Below, piece by piece: positions 9,470-17,867 of a stretch of DNA of 32,893 nucleotides; within the stretch, counting starts at the first letter, position 1, and every line of letters begins with the position of its first letter. A model generated the notes under the pieces. The model did not search any database, was not told the origin of the DNA, and worked only from the letters and a program-made list of their open reading frames with translations. This DNA comes from Marinifilum sp. GTDB lineage: Bacteria > Bacteroidota > Bacteroidia > Bacteroidales > CG2-30-32-10. The position numbers and the translations under genes were made by a program. The stretch lies in contig DYDE01000007.1 of the NCBI GenBank assembly GCA_020718065.1, positions 28,881 to 61,773 on the forward strand. Reading direction: 5' to 3'.

Positions 9470-12400
9470 CTATTGGTTAAAGTTATTAAAATATTCATTT
9501 ATTTTATTTTTATAAAAATTATTATACAAAGGATTGTTCTTTTTTATTAATTCACGCTCATTTGTTTTATACCTTTTATACTCTATTTTTAGAATTTTGT
9601 TGCTAAAATATAAATTTTTTGCTTCATTCGATTCTCTTTTTTTTTCAAAATCTTTTTCTTTTTCTGATTTTTCTGATTCTAGCAAACGTGTTTCAATCTC
9701 TTTTTGTCGTTCCATCAATTCTTTCGACAAAATTTTATTTACCAAATCAGTTTCTGTTTCTTCCATCATATCCGAAATTTTCTTCAGTTGTTTTGAATCA
9801 ACTCCTCCTTCTTTATTCATTTGGTTTTGAACTTGTTTTAATTGATTTCTCAACATTTGTTGTTGTGCAGCCATTTTTGCCAACTTTTCACTCATTGTAT
9901 TACTTCCTTTTTCACCGGGTTTTGGTATTTTTCCTTCTTTTAAATCTTTAATTTCTTTATTTAATTGTTGTTGTAATTTTCGAATCGACTCCATATCTGG
10001 TTTTCCAGAACCTGGTTTTTTACAACTACTAGTTTTTTTTCCAGAATTTTTATTTTGATTATTACTTTCTTTCATCTGATTTAAAGCTTCTGAAAGTAAT
10101 AATGCAAGATTGTTTACTGAAGTCATTGCCAATTGTTGATTAATAAGAACGTTTGATATGTTGCGTTCTTTCATATATCCTAATCCTTTATTTATACTGT
10201 TATTAATTTTACTTATTTCTTTATTAATTATTGGTTCTATTTGGATTTGCCTTTTACTTAATGCAAAAAGCGAATCTTCAATAATTTGCATATCATCTGA
10301 TATTTTCTTTTGAAATTGAATAATATTTAAATATTTAGGATCTGTAACATTAATTTTTTGTGTAATATTAATTAAATCTTCTTGATCAAAAGAGATTTGA
10401 ATTAGGTTTTCCAAAATTTGTCTTAAATTATCAATATCTTCTTCTTTTTGTTCGTCCCTTTCTTTTTCTTTCATATCAGAAAGTTCGCTTTGTAACTGAT
10501 CTAATTTGTCAGCAACTTCTTTTTGTGTTTTTGATGCATTTTTTGGATTTTTATTTTTAAGTTCATTTGCACTTTTATTCATTTCATTTTTAATTTCCTC
10601 TTCTTTCTTTTCTGTATTTAATAAATCTTTTGGTTGTTCTAGCTCTTTATTTAGCGTATCTAGTTTATTAATCTCTTTAGTTATGTTTTCAAATTGTTTT
10701 TTTAGATTTTCTTGTTCTTTTATTATATTTGGCAGGTTTTCCTTTGATGTTTTACTTGTTTCTTTAGCTAAAGAATCTTGCTTTTGTTTTAAGTCACCAA
10801 TTTGATTGATAATATTTTCTAATTTATTTTCAAATTCAAGCTGTTTAAATAATTCAAGGTTTCTATCTAATTGATCTTTTATATCCTTATTTGTTAATTT
10901 CATTTTATCAATAATCTCTTGAATTTTATTTTTATCAACATTATCCATTAATTTTTGAAGTTCCTCAAATAGTTTTTTTGTTTCATCATTGAATACTTCA
11001 TTAAATAGCTCTTCGAGTTTTTGTTGTTTTTCTATTAATTCCTGATCAAGTTTATTAAATTCATTTTCAAATGAATTCTTCTCCAAATTATCGTTTTTAA
11101 GTTTTTCTATATCATTTTTAATATTTTTTTCTTGTTCAAGAATATCTTTCAATTCCTTTTTTTCCTGCCAGGTTAAATTATCTTTTTCAATTATTTTTTT
11201 TTTTAACTTCTCTAACTTTGATTGCAAATCTTGTAGTTCATTAATTTTTTCTATTAAATTATCTTTTATTTCATCATTTTTATTATCTGTAATTTTATTT
11301 ATTTCGTCTATTGTAGGAATTTCAATTCTATTTATTTTAGTTTTAGATGATTTTGAACCATTTATTCCATCATTATCATAAATTTCGAAATAATATTCTA
11401 TTTTTTCTCCAGGTTTAATTTTCAATGATCCAAAATCAATAAAATAATTAAATTGTCCTTGAAAATTATTTGTATTTATTAGAACTTTAATAGCTTCGTT
11501 TTTTAGCAAAGAGTCATTAGATCCAAATAATTTATAATTAAACATTAGCTTATTAAATCCATAGTCATCCTTTATATTTCCTGAAAAAAAATAAGCATAC
11601 TTATATAAAGAATCTATATATTCCATAACTTCTATTTGTGGGTATTGATCTTGAATTACATTAATAGAAAATGTAATAGAATCTTTGGGGGTAATAAATT
11701 CATTAGCGGTTTTTATAGAATATAAACAATTTTTATAAAAATTATTTGAAAACATGAAGTTTCCGTTAAAAGAAGTTGAAATATCAACGGGTTGGTTATT
11801 AAAAAGGAGTTTTAAAGTGTGTGTATTTTGTGTTTTAAAGCTCCATGTCAATTTAGTTCCTTCAGGTATATTTAAATCTCCAACATTTGCAAGTTTTTCA
11901 TCATTTTTACCTGTATATTTAGGATAATTTAAAAGTATATCGAAATTAACAATAATAGGCTTTTTTATTACATTAATTAAATATTCTTTTGTTTTGTAAT
12001 CATCAGCTAACAATTGAAAAGTTACATTACTTTTTATTTGTTTGAAAAAGTAACTATAATTTATTTTTGAATTTTTTACAAGTGGAAATATGGAGTTGCC
12101 AATTTTTATAAATGCTTTATCAGGTATTTTCTCACCAGAAATTTTAATTTTTAATTCAAAATCTTCTTGTTGAACAGCTTCAAGTTTTTCATTTCTTATT
12201 TCGAAATTGAAAGGATTTGGTTTTTCAAATATGGTTCTATAATGTAAGATTCGGTTGGTTGAATCTGTTATTAATGAAGGGGAGGCAAACAAAATAAATA
12301 TAAAAAACAATACCGGAATGGTAGCATATTTTATATATTTCTTGTTTTTTTTTAAATCTATTGCTAAAGAGAAATTAAAGGGATTTATACTATTTGCTTT

Positions 12401-12808
12401 TTGATTAATACTTGCTAATATTAATTCTTTATCCTTTTCTTTAATTTGTAAAAGAGTATTAAGTTCTATAATATTTAATATTTTATCTTTAACTTCTGGA
12501 AAATGATTTGATATAATAGAAGCACATTGCTGATAGGAAAGTATCTTGCCCAGTTTAAATAATTTGAAAATAGGAATTGCAATAAAATATATTAAGACAA
12601 GAGTAGAAAAAAACAAATAAGAATAAAAAAGAATAGCTCTTACAATTGGATTAAAGTATGAGTAAAATTCTAATAGACCTAAAATAAGATAATATGAAAG
12701 TAGGAAAGTAATACTTAATAACAATCCCTTTATTAAAAGATTTTTATAATATTTTCGTAAAAAACTATCAAGTTTTCTAAGAATAATATTATAATATTCA
12801 ACTGTCAT
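9470..12808 (-). CDS. DUF4175 family membrane protein with long coiled coils
   Basis: A 1112-residue protein with two hydrophobic helices near the N-terminus (about 23-49 and 58-86) and a third at about 160-178, a beta-rich region (about 185-490) likely outside the cytoplasm, and then a Lys/Glu/Gln/Asn-rich helical region (about 500-1100) with strong coiled-coil character, broken by a Gly/Lys/Ser patch near 935-950. This organisation matches the Bacteroidota family annotated DUF4175; the function is unknown to me. A coiled-coil scaffold or envelope-organising role would be a guess. It leads an operon with the RsbW-like ATPase and ybeY. A minus-strand TATCTTTG element 29 bases upstream of the ATG is a plausible promoter. 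Confidence 0.8.
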   Translation of the reverse strand: MTVEYYNIILRKLDSFLRKYYKNLLIKGLLLSITFLLSYYLILGLLEFYSYFNPIVRAILFYSYLFFSTLVLIYFIAIPIFKLFKLGKILSYQQCASIISNHFPEVKDKILNIIELNTLLQIKEKDKELILASINQKANSINPFNFSLAIDLKKNKKYIKYATIPVLFFIFILFASPSLITDSTNRILHYRTIFEKPNPFNFEIRNEKLEAVQQEDFELKIKISGEKIPDKAFIKIGNSIFPLVKNSKINYSYFFKQIKSNVTFQLLADDYKTKEYLINVIKKPIIVNFDILLNYPKYTGKNDEKLANVGDLNIPEGTKLTWSFKTQNTHTLKLLFNNQPVDISTSFNGNFMFSNNFYKNCLYSIKTANEFITPKDSITFSINVIQDQYPQIEVMEYIDSLYKYAYFFSGNIKDDYGFNKLMFNYKLFGSNDSLLKNEAIKVLINTNNFQGQFNYFIDFGSLKIKPGEKIEYYFEIYDNDGINGSKSSKTKINRIEIPTIDEINKITDNKNDEIKDNLIEKINELQDLQSKLEKLKKKIIEKDNLTWQEKKELKDILEQEKNIKNDIEKLKNDNLEKNSFENEFNKLDQELIEKQQKLEELFNEVFNDETKKLFEELQKLMDNVDKNKIQEIIDKMKLTNKDIKDQLDRNLELFKQLEFENKLENIINQIGDLKQKQDSLAKETSKTSKENLPNIIKEQENLKKQFENITKEINKLDTLNKELEQPKDLLNTEKKEEEIKNEMNKSANELKNKNPKNASKTQKEVADKLDQLQSELSDMKEKERDEQKEEDIDNLRQILENLIQISFDQEDLINITQKINVTDPKYLNIIQFQKKISDDMQIIEDSLFALSKRQIQIEPIINKEISKINNSINKGLGYMKERNISNVLINQQLAMTSVNNLALLLSEALNQMKESNNQNKNSGKKTSSCKKPGSGKPDMESIRKLQQQLNKEIKDLKEGKIPKPGEKGSNTMSEKLAKMAAQQQMLRNQLKQVQNQMNKEGGVDSKQLKKISDMMEETETDLVNKILSKELMERQKEIETRLLESEKSEKEKDFEKKRESNEAKNLYFSNKILKIEYKRYKTNERELIKKNNPLYNNFYKNKINEYFNNFNQ

Positions 12809-12836
12809 AATTTAAAAAGGTTTTTTTGTTTAAGTA

Positions 12837-12844
12837 CAAAGATA
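12837..12844 (-). promoter_or_regulatory. Predicted -7 element for the DUF4175 operon
   Basis: The plus strand reads CAAAGATA, which is TATCTTTG on the coding strand and fits the Bacteroidota TAnnTTTG -7 consensus. It is 29 bases before the start codon, a spacing similar to the other boxes in this window. No clear TTG -33 element accompanies it. Confidence 0.5.
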
Positions 12845-12945
12845 ATAGCAAAACTTTCATTTTGCATTATAAATCTAAAACCTTAAGAAAAAACATTACA
12901 AGAAAGATTATGTAAACTATATTTCAGTTTAAATATAATATGAAA

Positions 12946-13383
12946 TCAATATATCCAGCCAGCTTCTAGATTATATCTGTTTATTTTAGGAGAGTCTTCA
13001 TTTATAATAGGGGAATTAACTGGTTGCATTTCAAATAAATATTCTTCTTGAGAAATACTAACATTGGATTTTGAATATTCTTTTTTAAAATCAGCAACTC
13101 TGTACATTTTAGGTTGATAACCTTTCGTATAAATACAGAGCTTTTCATTATTATATTTATCGGGTAGTGAAATAGAAAAATAACCATTAATATCAGATAC
13201 TGTACTAATATTTTTACCTAAAATATCTATATGTACATTTGCTATGGGTTTATTACTTTTTGCATCAATAACTTTTCCTTCTATTGGATTAGTAGCATTT
13301 AAAGTATTATGAAAAAAAATACTGAACAAACCAATTATTAAAAATGTTTTAAATAAAAAATTAAAAGGATTTGTTTTTTTCAT
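12946..13383 (-). CDS. Secreted protein with a carboxypeptidase-regulatory-like (Ig-like) domain
   Basis: A 145-residue exported protein. A hydrophobic N-terminal segment (about 9-30) looks like a signal peptide or anchor. Residues about 34-112 form a CarboxypepD_reg-like beta sandwich: IEGKVIDAKSNKPIANVHI, then GKNISTVSDINGYFSISLP and a KGYQP turn, the pattern seen at the N-terminus of TonB-dependent transporters and in many small Bacteroidota surface proteins. Nothing follows this domain except a short tail ending GWIY, so it is a stand-alone module rather than a truncated transporter. Its binding partner is unknown. It lies between the DUF4175 operon and a very AT-rich spacer and is probably monocistronic. 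Confidence 0.75.
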   Translation of the reverse strand: MKKTNPFNFLFKTFLIIGLFSIFFHNTLNATNPIEGKVIDAKSNKPIANVHIDILGKNISTVSDINGYFSISLPDKYNNEKLCIYTKGYQPKMYRVADFKKEYSKSNVSISQEEYLFEMQPVNSPIINEDSPKINRYNLEAGWIY

Positions 13384-14055
13384 AATAAATTGATTTAGAG
13401 TTTGATTTATGCAAAAAACATTTTAAAATACGATTTTATAATACTATAATTATTAGACGTTTATTAAACCAGAAAAGTTACACAAAGTTAAAAAAAAATT
13501 TCAATAATTTTATAATAAATTATTTTTGTTTATATTATTCAATTATTTTAATTATAAATATGTTAATGCTACAATATTTTACTTATATTATTGTATTTTA
13601 AATAATTAATTTATTATACATATATAGTTTTCTTAATATATTATTAGTTTTTCTTATATATTTAAAAATAGGAATATAAAAATAGTACTTTTTATATTAT
13701 TGGTTTTACGATGTTTAAGTTAATTTTATATATTATGTTTTTAATATATGCTATTTTTGAAGTAATTTTTATTTATGTAATTTAATTATATCGTGTCTTT
13801 TGGTGTTTTATTATTTTTTTAAATATAATTATATTATTTCAAATATATTTATAAAAACAATTTAATTATTATCTTTTGTCTTTTATTTATGTTTTTTTAT
13901 ATTAATCATTAATTAACATAAAGTAAATATAAATGATATATTAATTAACTATTTAATATTAATATTTATTTTTGGTCTTATTTTATTATTATATGTCTAT
14001 ATAATATAATTGTTTATTATAAAGTAAAGCAAATTTAAATTTATGACAATAATAT
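13384..14055. other. Extremely AT-rich intergenic region (about 11% GC)
   Basis: A divergent spacer with no credible gene on either strand. From 13501 to 14040 I count about 57 G or C among 540 bases. It is dominated by alternating and homopolymeric A/T, including many TATA steps and T runs. Apart from the promoter elements at its two ends I find no repeat unit, hairpin or binding motif. Confidence 0.7.
13483..13490 (-). promoter_or_regulatory. Possible -7 element for the CarboxypepD_reg-like gene
   Basis: Plus-strand CAAAGTTA is TAACTTTG on the coding strand, an exact TAnnTTTG match, but it is 100 bases upstream of the start codon and has no TTG at the expected distance. Confidence 0.35.
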
Positions 14056-14063
14056 TAACTTTG
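14056..14063 (+). promoter_or_regulatory. Predicted -7 element for folB
   Basis: TAACTTTG fits TAnnTTTG and ends 28 bases before the ATG at 14091. It lies downstream of the ATG at 14043, which argues against that longer start. A -33 TTG is not obvious. Confidence 0.5.
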
Positions 14064-14090
14064 CTTTCAAATAATATTAAGAAACAAATT

Positions 14091-14441
14091 ATGGGTTTAA
14101 TTCAATTAGAAGATATGGAGTTTTTTTCTTTTCATGGTTGTTTTAAGGAAGAACGCATTATTGGGAATCGATTTTTAGTAACAGTTTCTTTTGAAACAGA
14201 TACAACAATTGCTGAAGAAACAGATGATTTAAGCAAAACAGTAAATTATCAAAATATATATAAATTGGTTAAAAAAGAAATGGAAATAACATCAAAATTG
14301 CTTGAAAATGTAAGTAGCAGAATTTTAAAAAGAATTATTGAACAATTCCCAGATATTACAAATATTTATGTAAAAATTTCTAAGATACATCCTTCACTAG
14401 GTGGTAAAATGGACAAAGTAAGTATTACATTAAAAAACTAA
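14091..14441 (+). CDS. folB: Dihydroneopterin aldolase
   Basis: Cytoplasmic folate-pathway enzyme that converts 7,8-dihydroneopterin to 6-hydroxymethyl-7,8-dihydropterin and glycolaldehyde. The 116 residues from this start begin MGLIQLEDMEFFSFHGCF, the expected N-terminus, with FKEE carrying the pterin-binding glutamate, a GNRF turn, DLSKTVNY, and a C-terminal KISKIHPSLGGKMDKVSI segment with the catalytic-lysine region. An upstream in-frame ATG at 14043 would add 16 unrelated residues, and a TAnnTTTG promoter box falls within that extension, so the internal start is preferred. The gene stands alone; its stop codon overlaps the stop of the convergent repeat-protein gene, leaving no room for an intergenic terminator. 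Confidence 0.9.
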   Translation: MGLIQLEDMEFFSFHGCFKEERIIGNRFLVTVSFETDTTIAEETDDLSKTVNYQNIYKLVKKEMEITSKLLENVSSRILKRIIEQFPDITNIYVKISKIHPSLGGKMDKVSITLKN

Positions 14442-15955
14442 TTCTCAATCAATTCAGGTTTAATTTTAAAATTGTTAAATTTAATTTCTTTATCAAATTC
14501 ATAGGTTATTGTAAGAAATAATTCTCCGTTTTCATCATAATACTTCCAATCTCCTTGCTTTTTACCTACTTCATAATTTCCATCTTCTTTAATTTTTCCA
14601 TTAACATAAAAAGAAATGTGTCTTCCATTTGGATTATCCTGATAGAATTTTCCTTCATAACTAAGTTTTCCATTAGAATAGTAATATTTCCAATCTCCTT
14701 CTTTCATTCCTTCTTTATAATTTCCTTCTTGTCTAGAATCTCCAATAAAATACTTCCATAAACCATCTTCTAATCCTTCAATATACTGTCCCTCTAAAAT
14801 AACAATTCCAGAGTCGCTATATTCCTTATATAATCCATCAGGTTTTCCTTTATAAAATGTTTCTTCCATCATTATTTTTCCATTCTCGAAATACCATTTC
14901 CAATCTCCATCAGTTTGTTCTCCAACAATATAAGAACCAATCTGATCTAATTTTCCATTTTTATAATACCATTTCCATAATCCTATTTTTTCATTATTCT
15001 TATAATTTCCCTCAGCTCTTAATTCTCCTGTTTCATAAAATTCATTCCATTTTCCTTGTTTATAACCTTTTTCATCAATGATTCCATCTCCAACTATATT
15101 TCCATTTCTGAAAATTTTCGCACTTTCAATTGATCCATCTATTTTATAATCTCTTCTAACTCCTTCTGGAATATTGTTTTTGTAACTTCCTACTGTTTTT
15201 ATATTTCCTGTTTCATAATAATCTGTTTTAATTTCTAGTTTAACTACTTCTGGATCATCTTCCTGTAATTCATCATCAATATATTTTTTAATACTAATAA
15301 GATTTCCTTCTAAATCAAAAATCTTAAAAAAACCATTTTTTAAACCATTTCTATAACTTTCTTCTGTTTTAGTAAAATCATTTGAATAAAAAGTTTTCCA
15401 AATACCTTGTTTTTTTCCACCTCCGTTATATCTGTTTATGTACTCTCTGTTAACAACAAAACCAAACTTATAATCAACTAAAGAAATTATTAAACCTTCA
15501 TTTGAATATTCTTTAGATAAACCATTTTCTTTTCCATTTACAAAATTTACAGTTTTTCTTATTATGGTATCACCGTAAAAATATATAGTTAAACCTTCTT
15601 TTATATCTTCTTTATAATTCTCGCAAATTTTTCCTATTTCATTATATGTAGTTTTAAATCCATTTTTTTTTCCTTTTACATAATTTACTGTCATAAACAA
15701 TTTGCTTGAGTCATTATAAAATTTCCATAAACTATCTAATTCAAAGTTTTTTCTATTCCCTTCTGATACCAAAATACCTTTTTCTGAATAAGTTTTCCAA
15801 TAACCATCAGGTTTATTATTTCTTATAAATCCTTCGCTTGATATTTTACCATTTGAATAGTAAATCTTAGTAAATATCATTGTGTCATTTTTCTGTTGCG
15901 CTATCAATTGTAAACAAAAAATTAAAACGTAAGTAAATATTATAATTTTTTTCAT
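14438..15955 (-). CDS. Exported MORN/YwqK-like repeat protein
   Basis: A 505-residue protein made of a signal peptide (MKKIIIFTYVLIFCLQLIAQ) and about 17 imperfect repeats of 20-23 residues with the core pattern E-G-x-Y-x-x-G-x-x-x-G-x-W-K-x-Y-Y-x-x-G-K. This is the MORN variant often labelled 'YwqK family antitoxin'; that label does not imply a toxin-antitoxin role here, because the protein is large, secreted and has no toxin partner. The frame could begin at 15982, inside nadA, but the ATG at 15955 gives a clean signal peptide and a 10-base gap after the nadA stop, so it was chosen. Co-transcription with nadA is likely. Function unknown: such repeats form beta-hairpin ribbons and are common in Bacteroidota surface proteins. 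Confidence 0.8.
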   Translation of the reverse strand: MKKIIIFTYVLIFCLQLIAQQKNDTMIFTKIYYSNGKISSEGFIRNNKPDGYWKTYSEKGILVSEGNRKNFELDSLWKFYNDSSKLFMTVNYVKGKKNGFKTTYNEIGKICENYKEDIKEGLTIYFYGDTIIRKTVNFVNGKENGLSKEYSNEGLIISLVDYKFGFVVNREYINRYNGGGKKQGIWKTFYSNDFTKTEESYRNGLKNGFFKIFDLEGNLISIKKYIDDELQEDDPEVVKLEIKTDYYETGNIKTVGSYKNNIPEGVRRDYKIDGSIESAKIFRNGNIVGDGIIDEKGYKQGKWNEFYETGELRAEGNYKNNEKIGLWKWYYKNGKLDQIGSYIVGEQTDGDWKWYFENGKIMMEETFYKGKPDGLYKEYSDSGIVILEGQYIEGLEDGLWKYFIGDSRQEGNYKEGMKEGDWKYYYSNGKLSYEGKFYQDNPNGRHISFYVNGKIKEDGNYEVGKKQGDWKYYDENGELFLTITYEFDKEIKFNNFKIKPELIEN

Positions 15956-15965
15956 TTTTAATACT

Positions 15966-16886
15966 TTATTTTGATATTTCAAGCATTTTTAATAATGGTT
16001 TCTTTGCTTTTTCAATTAATTCATCTGAAAGAACAATTTTTGGTTTTTCATTTTTTAAACAATTATACAATTTTTCAATTGTATTAATTTTCATATAAGG
16101 ACAATCATTGCAAGAACAACTCTCGTCAGTAGTAACAACATAAAACTCTTTTTTTGGATTGTTTTTTTTCATTTGATGAATAATTCCTGTTTCAGTGGCA
16201 ACTATAAATTCTTTTGATTTATCAATTGTAGTATAATTAAGTAAAGCTGTTGTAGAACCAACAAAATCTGCAATACCTAATATTTGTCCCTTGCATTCTG
16301 GATGTGCTATTATTTTAGCTTCTGGGTATTTATTTTTTAATTTAATAACATTTTCTATTGTAAGCATATCGTGTACCTGACAACTTCCATCCCAAAGAAC
16401 CATATTTCTTCCTGTTTTATTATTTATATATGATCCTAAATTTTTATCTGGTGCAAAAATTATTTTTTGTTCTTTACTAAAACTTTCAACAATTTTAATT
16501 GCATTACTAGATGTACATATAATATCAGAAAGAGTTTTTACTTTTGCAGAACAATTTATATATGTTATTACAATATGGTCTGGATACAATTTTTTAAATT
16601 CAATAAGATTTTCATAACCACAAGAATCAGCCAAAGAACAACCAGCTTCTATATCTGGTAATAAAACTTTTTTATTTTTATTTAATATCTTTGCTGTTTC
16701 TGCCATAAATAAAACTCCGGCAAAAACTATTATATCAGCATTGGTTTTGGCTGCTTCCTGAGAAAGCCCAAGACTATCTCCAATATAGTCAGAAATATCC
16801 TGAATTTCTGGAGTTTGATAAAAATGTGCCAGAATTATAGCATTTTTTTCTTTTTTAAGTTTATTAATTTCTTCCTTAAAATTCAT
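15966..16886 (-). CDS. nadA: Quinolinate synthase A
   Basis: A [4Fe-4S] enzyme that condenses iminoaspartate with dihydroxyacetone phosphate to make quinolinate for de novo NAD synthesis. At 306 residues it matches the short archaeal-type length. Cys83 (EAGCSLADSC), Cys169 (WDGSCQVHD) and one of Cys257/259/262 (ESCSCNDCP) sit at the positions of the three cluster ligands; AHFYQTPEIQD at 20-30 and MAETAKIL are substrate-binding family motifs. The partner genes nadB and nadC are not in this window. It is transcribed leftward from the AT-rich spacer shared with rpiB and probably carries the MORN-like gene behind it. Confidence 0.95.
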   Translation of the reverse strand: MNFKEEINKLKKEKNAIILAHFYQTPEIQDISDYIGDSLGLSQEAAKTNADIIVFAGVLFMAETAKILNKNKKVLLPDIEAGCSLADSCGYENLIEFKKLYPDHIVITYINCSAKVKTLSDIICTSSNAIKIVESFSKEQKIIFAPDKNLGSYINNKTGRNMVLWDGSCQVHDMLTIENVIKLKNKYPEAKIIAHPECKGQILGIADFVGSTTALLNYTTIDKSKEFIVATETGIIHQMKKNNPKKEFYVVTTDESCSCNDCPYMKINTIEKLYNCLKNEKPKIVLSDELIEKAKKPLLKMLEISK

Positions 16887-17378
16887 TTCACCCTTATATA
16901 TTAATATATTAATTAAATTATTATTATTATTAAATATACCTGTTAATATTGTCAGTAAAAAATTTAATAATTATTTGTTTATTTGTTTATTAAAATTGGT
17001 TAAACATATTGTTAACAAAAAATAAATTATTAAATATTCAAAAATAAGCATTTAAAAAGATATTAACAATATGTTTAAAAAGGTATTTATTGATAAAAAT
17101 AAAAAAAATAGTTAATCTTAATTGTTAAAATAATGTTCAATTTTATGCATAAATGGTAATAACAATATGGTTTTTTTTTCACTTCAAAAATTTAAATTAA
17201 ATTGTAAACACTCAAATACAAAATTACACACTTATTAACAATACTTTGTTAAAAAACCTTAAACCTTTGAAAATATTATAGTATATAACTTAATATTTTT
17301 GTTTAATTTTATATCAAGTAGTTAAAATATAAATTATTAATAAAATAATGTAAACCATCTAATTTAAAATTATTAACA
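16887..17378. other. Divergent AT-rich spacer with TTAACAAT repeats, nadA-rpiB
   Basis: No gene is visible. The octamer TTAACAAT or its complement occurs at 17008-17015, 17063-17070, 17121-17128, 17235-17242 and 17373-17380. Two copies read TTATTAACA (17232-17240 and 17370-17378), two mismatches from the DnaA box TTATCCACA; I found no exact DnaA box. A TATTTTTG element at 17294-17301 could serve rpiB. The region holds the nadA and rpiB promoters and is a weak candidate for an origin of replication. Confidence 0.5.
17000..17078. repeat. 16-bp perfect inverted repeat with 47-base spacer
   Basis: TTAAACATATTGTTAA at 17000-17015 is the exact reverse complement of TTAACAATATGTTTAA at 17063-17078. 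The wide AT-rich spacer and lack of a T tract make it unlike a terminator; paired operator half-sites are more plausible. Confidence 0.7.
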
Positions 17379-17819
17379 ATGTTAGAAAATTATAAATATA
17401 TTGCTATAGGAAGCGATCATGCTGGATTTAAATTAAAAGAATATTTAAAAAAAGAATTGATAATGAAAGGACATAGTTTAAAAGATTTTGGTGCTTTTAA
17501 TGAAGAAAGTATTGATTATCCTGATATAGCTCATCCATTGGCAATAGCTGTAGGAAAAAATGATTTTGATTTTGGAATTCTTATTTGTGGAAGTGGAAAT
17601 GGAGTGAGCATAGTTGCAAATAAACATAAAAACATAAGAGCTGCTTTATGTTGGAATGAGGAAATAGCAAAACTTGCCCGTCTTCATAATGATGCCAATA
17701 TTTTATCTATTCCTGCCCGTTTTATTAGTGAAAAAACAGCATTATCTATTGTAGAAATGTTTTTAATTACAAATTTTGAAGGAGGAAGACATCTATTAAG
17801 GGTCCAAAAAATATCTTAG
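17379..17819 (+). CDS. rpiB: Ribose-5-phosphate isomerase B
   Basis: Interconverts ribose 5-phosphate and ribulose 5-phosphate in the non-oxidative pentose phosphate pathway. The 146 residues match the RpiB/LacAB family: GSDHAGFKLK at 11-20, the active-site cysteine Cys70 in GILICGSGNGVSI, and ARLHNDANIL near 109-118. LacA/B-type isomerases of galactose 6-phosphate are the closest alternative, but no lac genes are near and RpiB is the housekeeping form. It is the first gene of the rightward block and lies 48 bases before the LutB-like gene, which has its own promoter box. Confidence 0.93.
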   Translation: MLENYKYIAIGSDHAGFKLKEYLKKELIMKGHSLKDFGAFNEESIDYPDIAHPLAIAVGKNDFDFGILICGSGNGVSIVANKHKNIRAALCWNEEIAKLARLHNDANILSIPARFISEKTALSIVEMFLITNFEGGRHLLRVQKIS

Positions 17820-17838
17820 TTTAAAATTTTTAATCAAT

Positions 17839-17846
17839 TAACTTTG
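17839..17846 (+). promoter_or_regulatory. Predicted -7 element for the LutB-like gene and deoC
   Basis: TAACTTTG, an exact TAnnTTTG match in the 48-base gap after rpiB, ends 22 bases before the ATG at 17868. No TTG -33 element is evident. Confidence 0.5.
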
Positions 17847-17867
17847 CATTAAAATAATGCTATCATT

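Noticed and set aside
9534-9951. Hydrophobic Phe/Leu-rich frames on the plus strand
   Set aside because: They are antisense to the Lys/Glu/Asn-rich coiled coil of the DUF4175 gene, whose codons read as Phe and Leu on the other strand.
14043-14090. folB beginning at the upstream ATG
   Set aside because: The extra 16 residues do not resemble FolB and a promoter box falls within the extension.
14438-15955. A toxin-antitoxin system, suggested by the YwqK-type repeats
   Set aside because: The protein is large and has a signal peptide, and no toxin-like gene adjoins it.
13384-17378. Canonical DnaA boxes (TTATCCACA) in the two AT-rich spacers
   Set aside because: Reading both strands by eye I found none with fewer than two mismatches, so an origin is not called as a feature.
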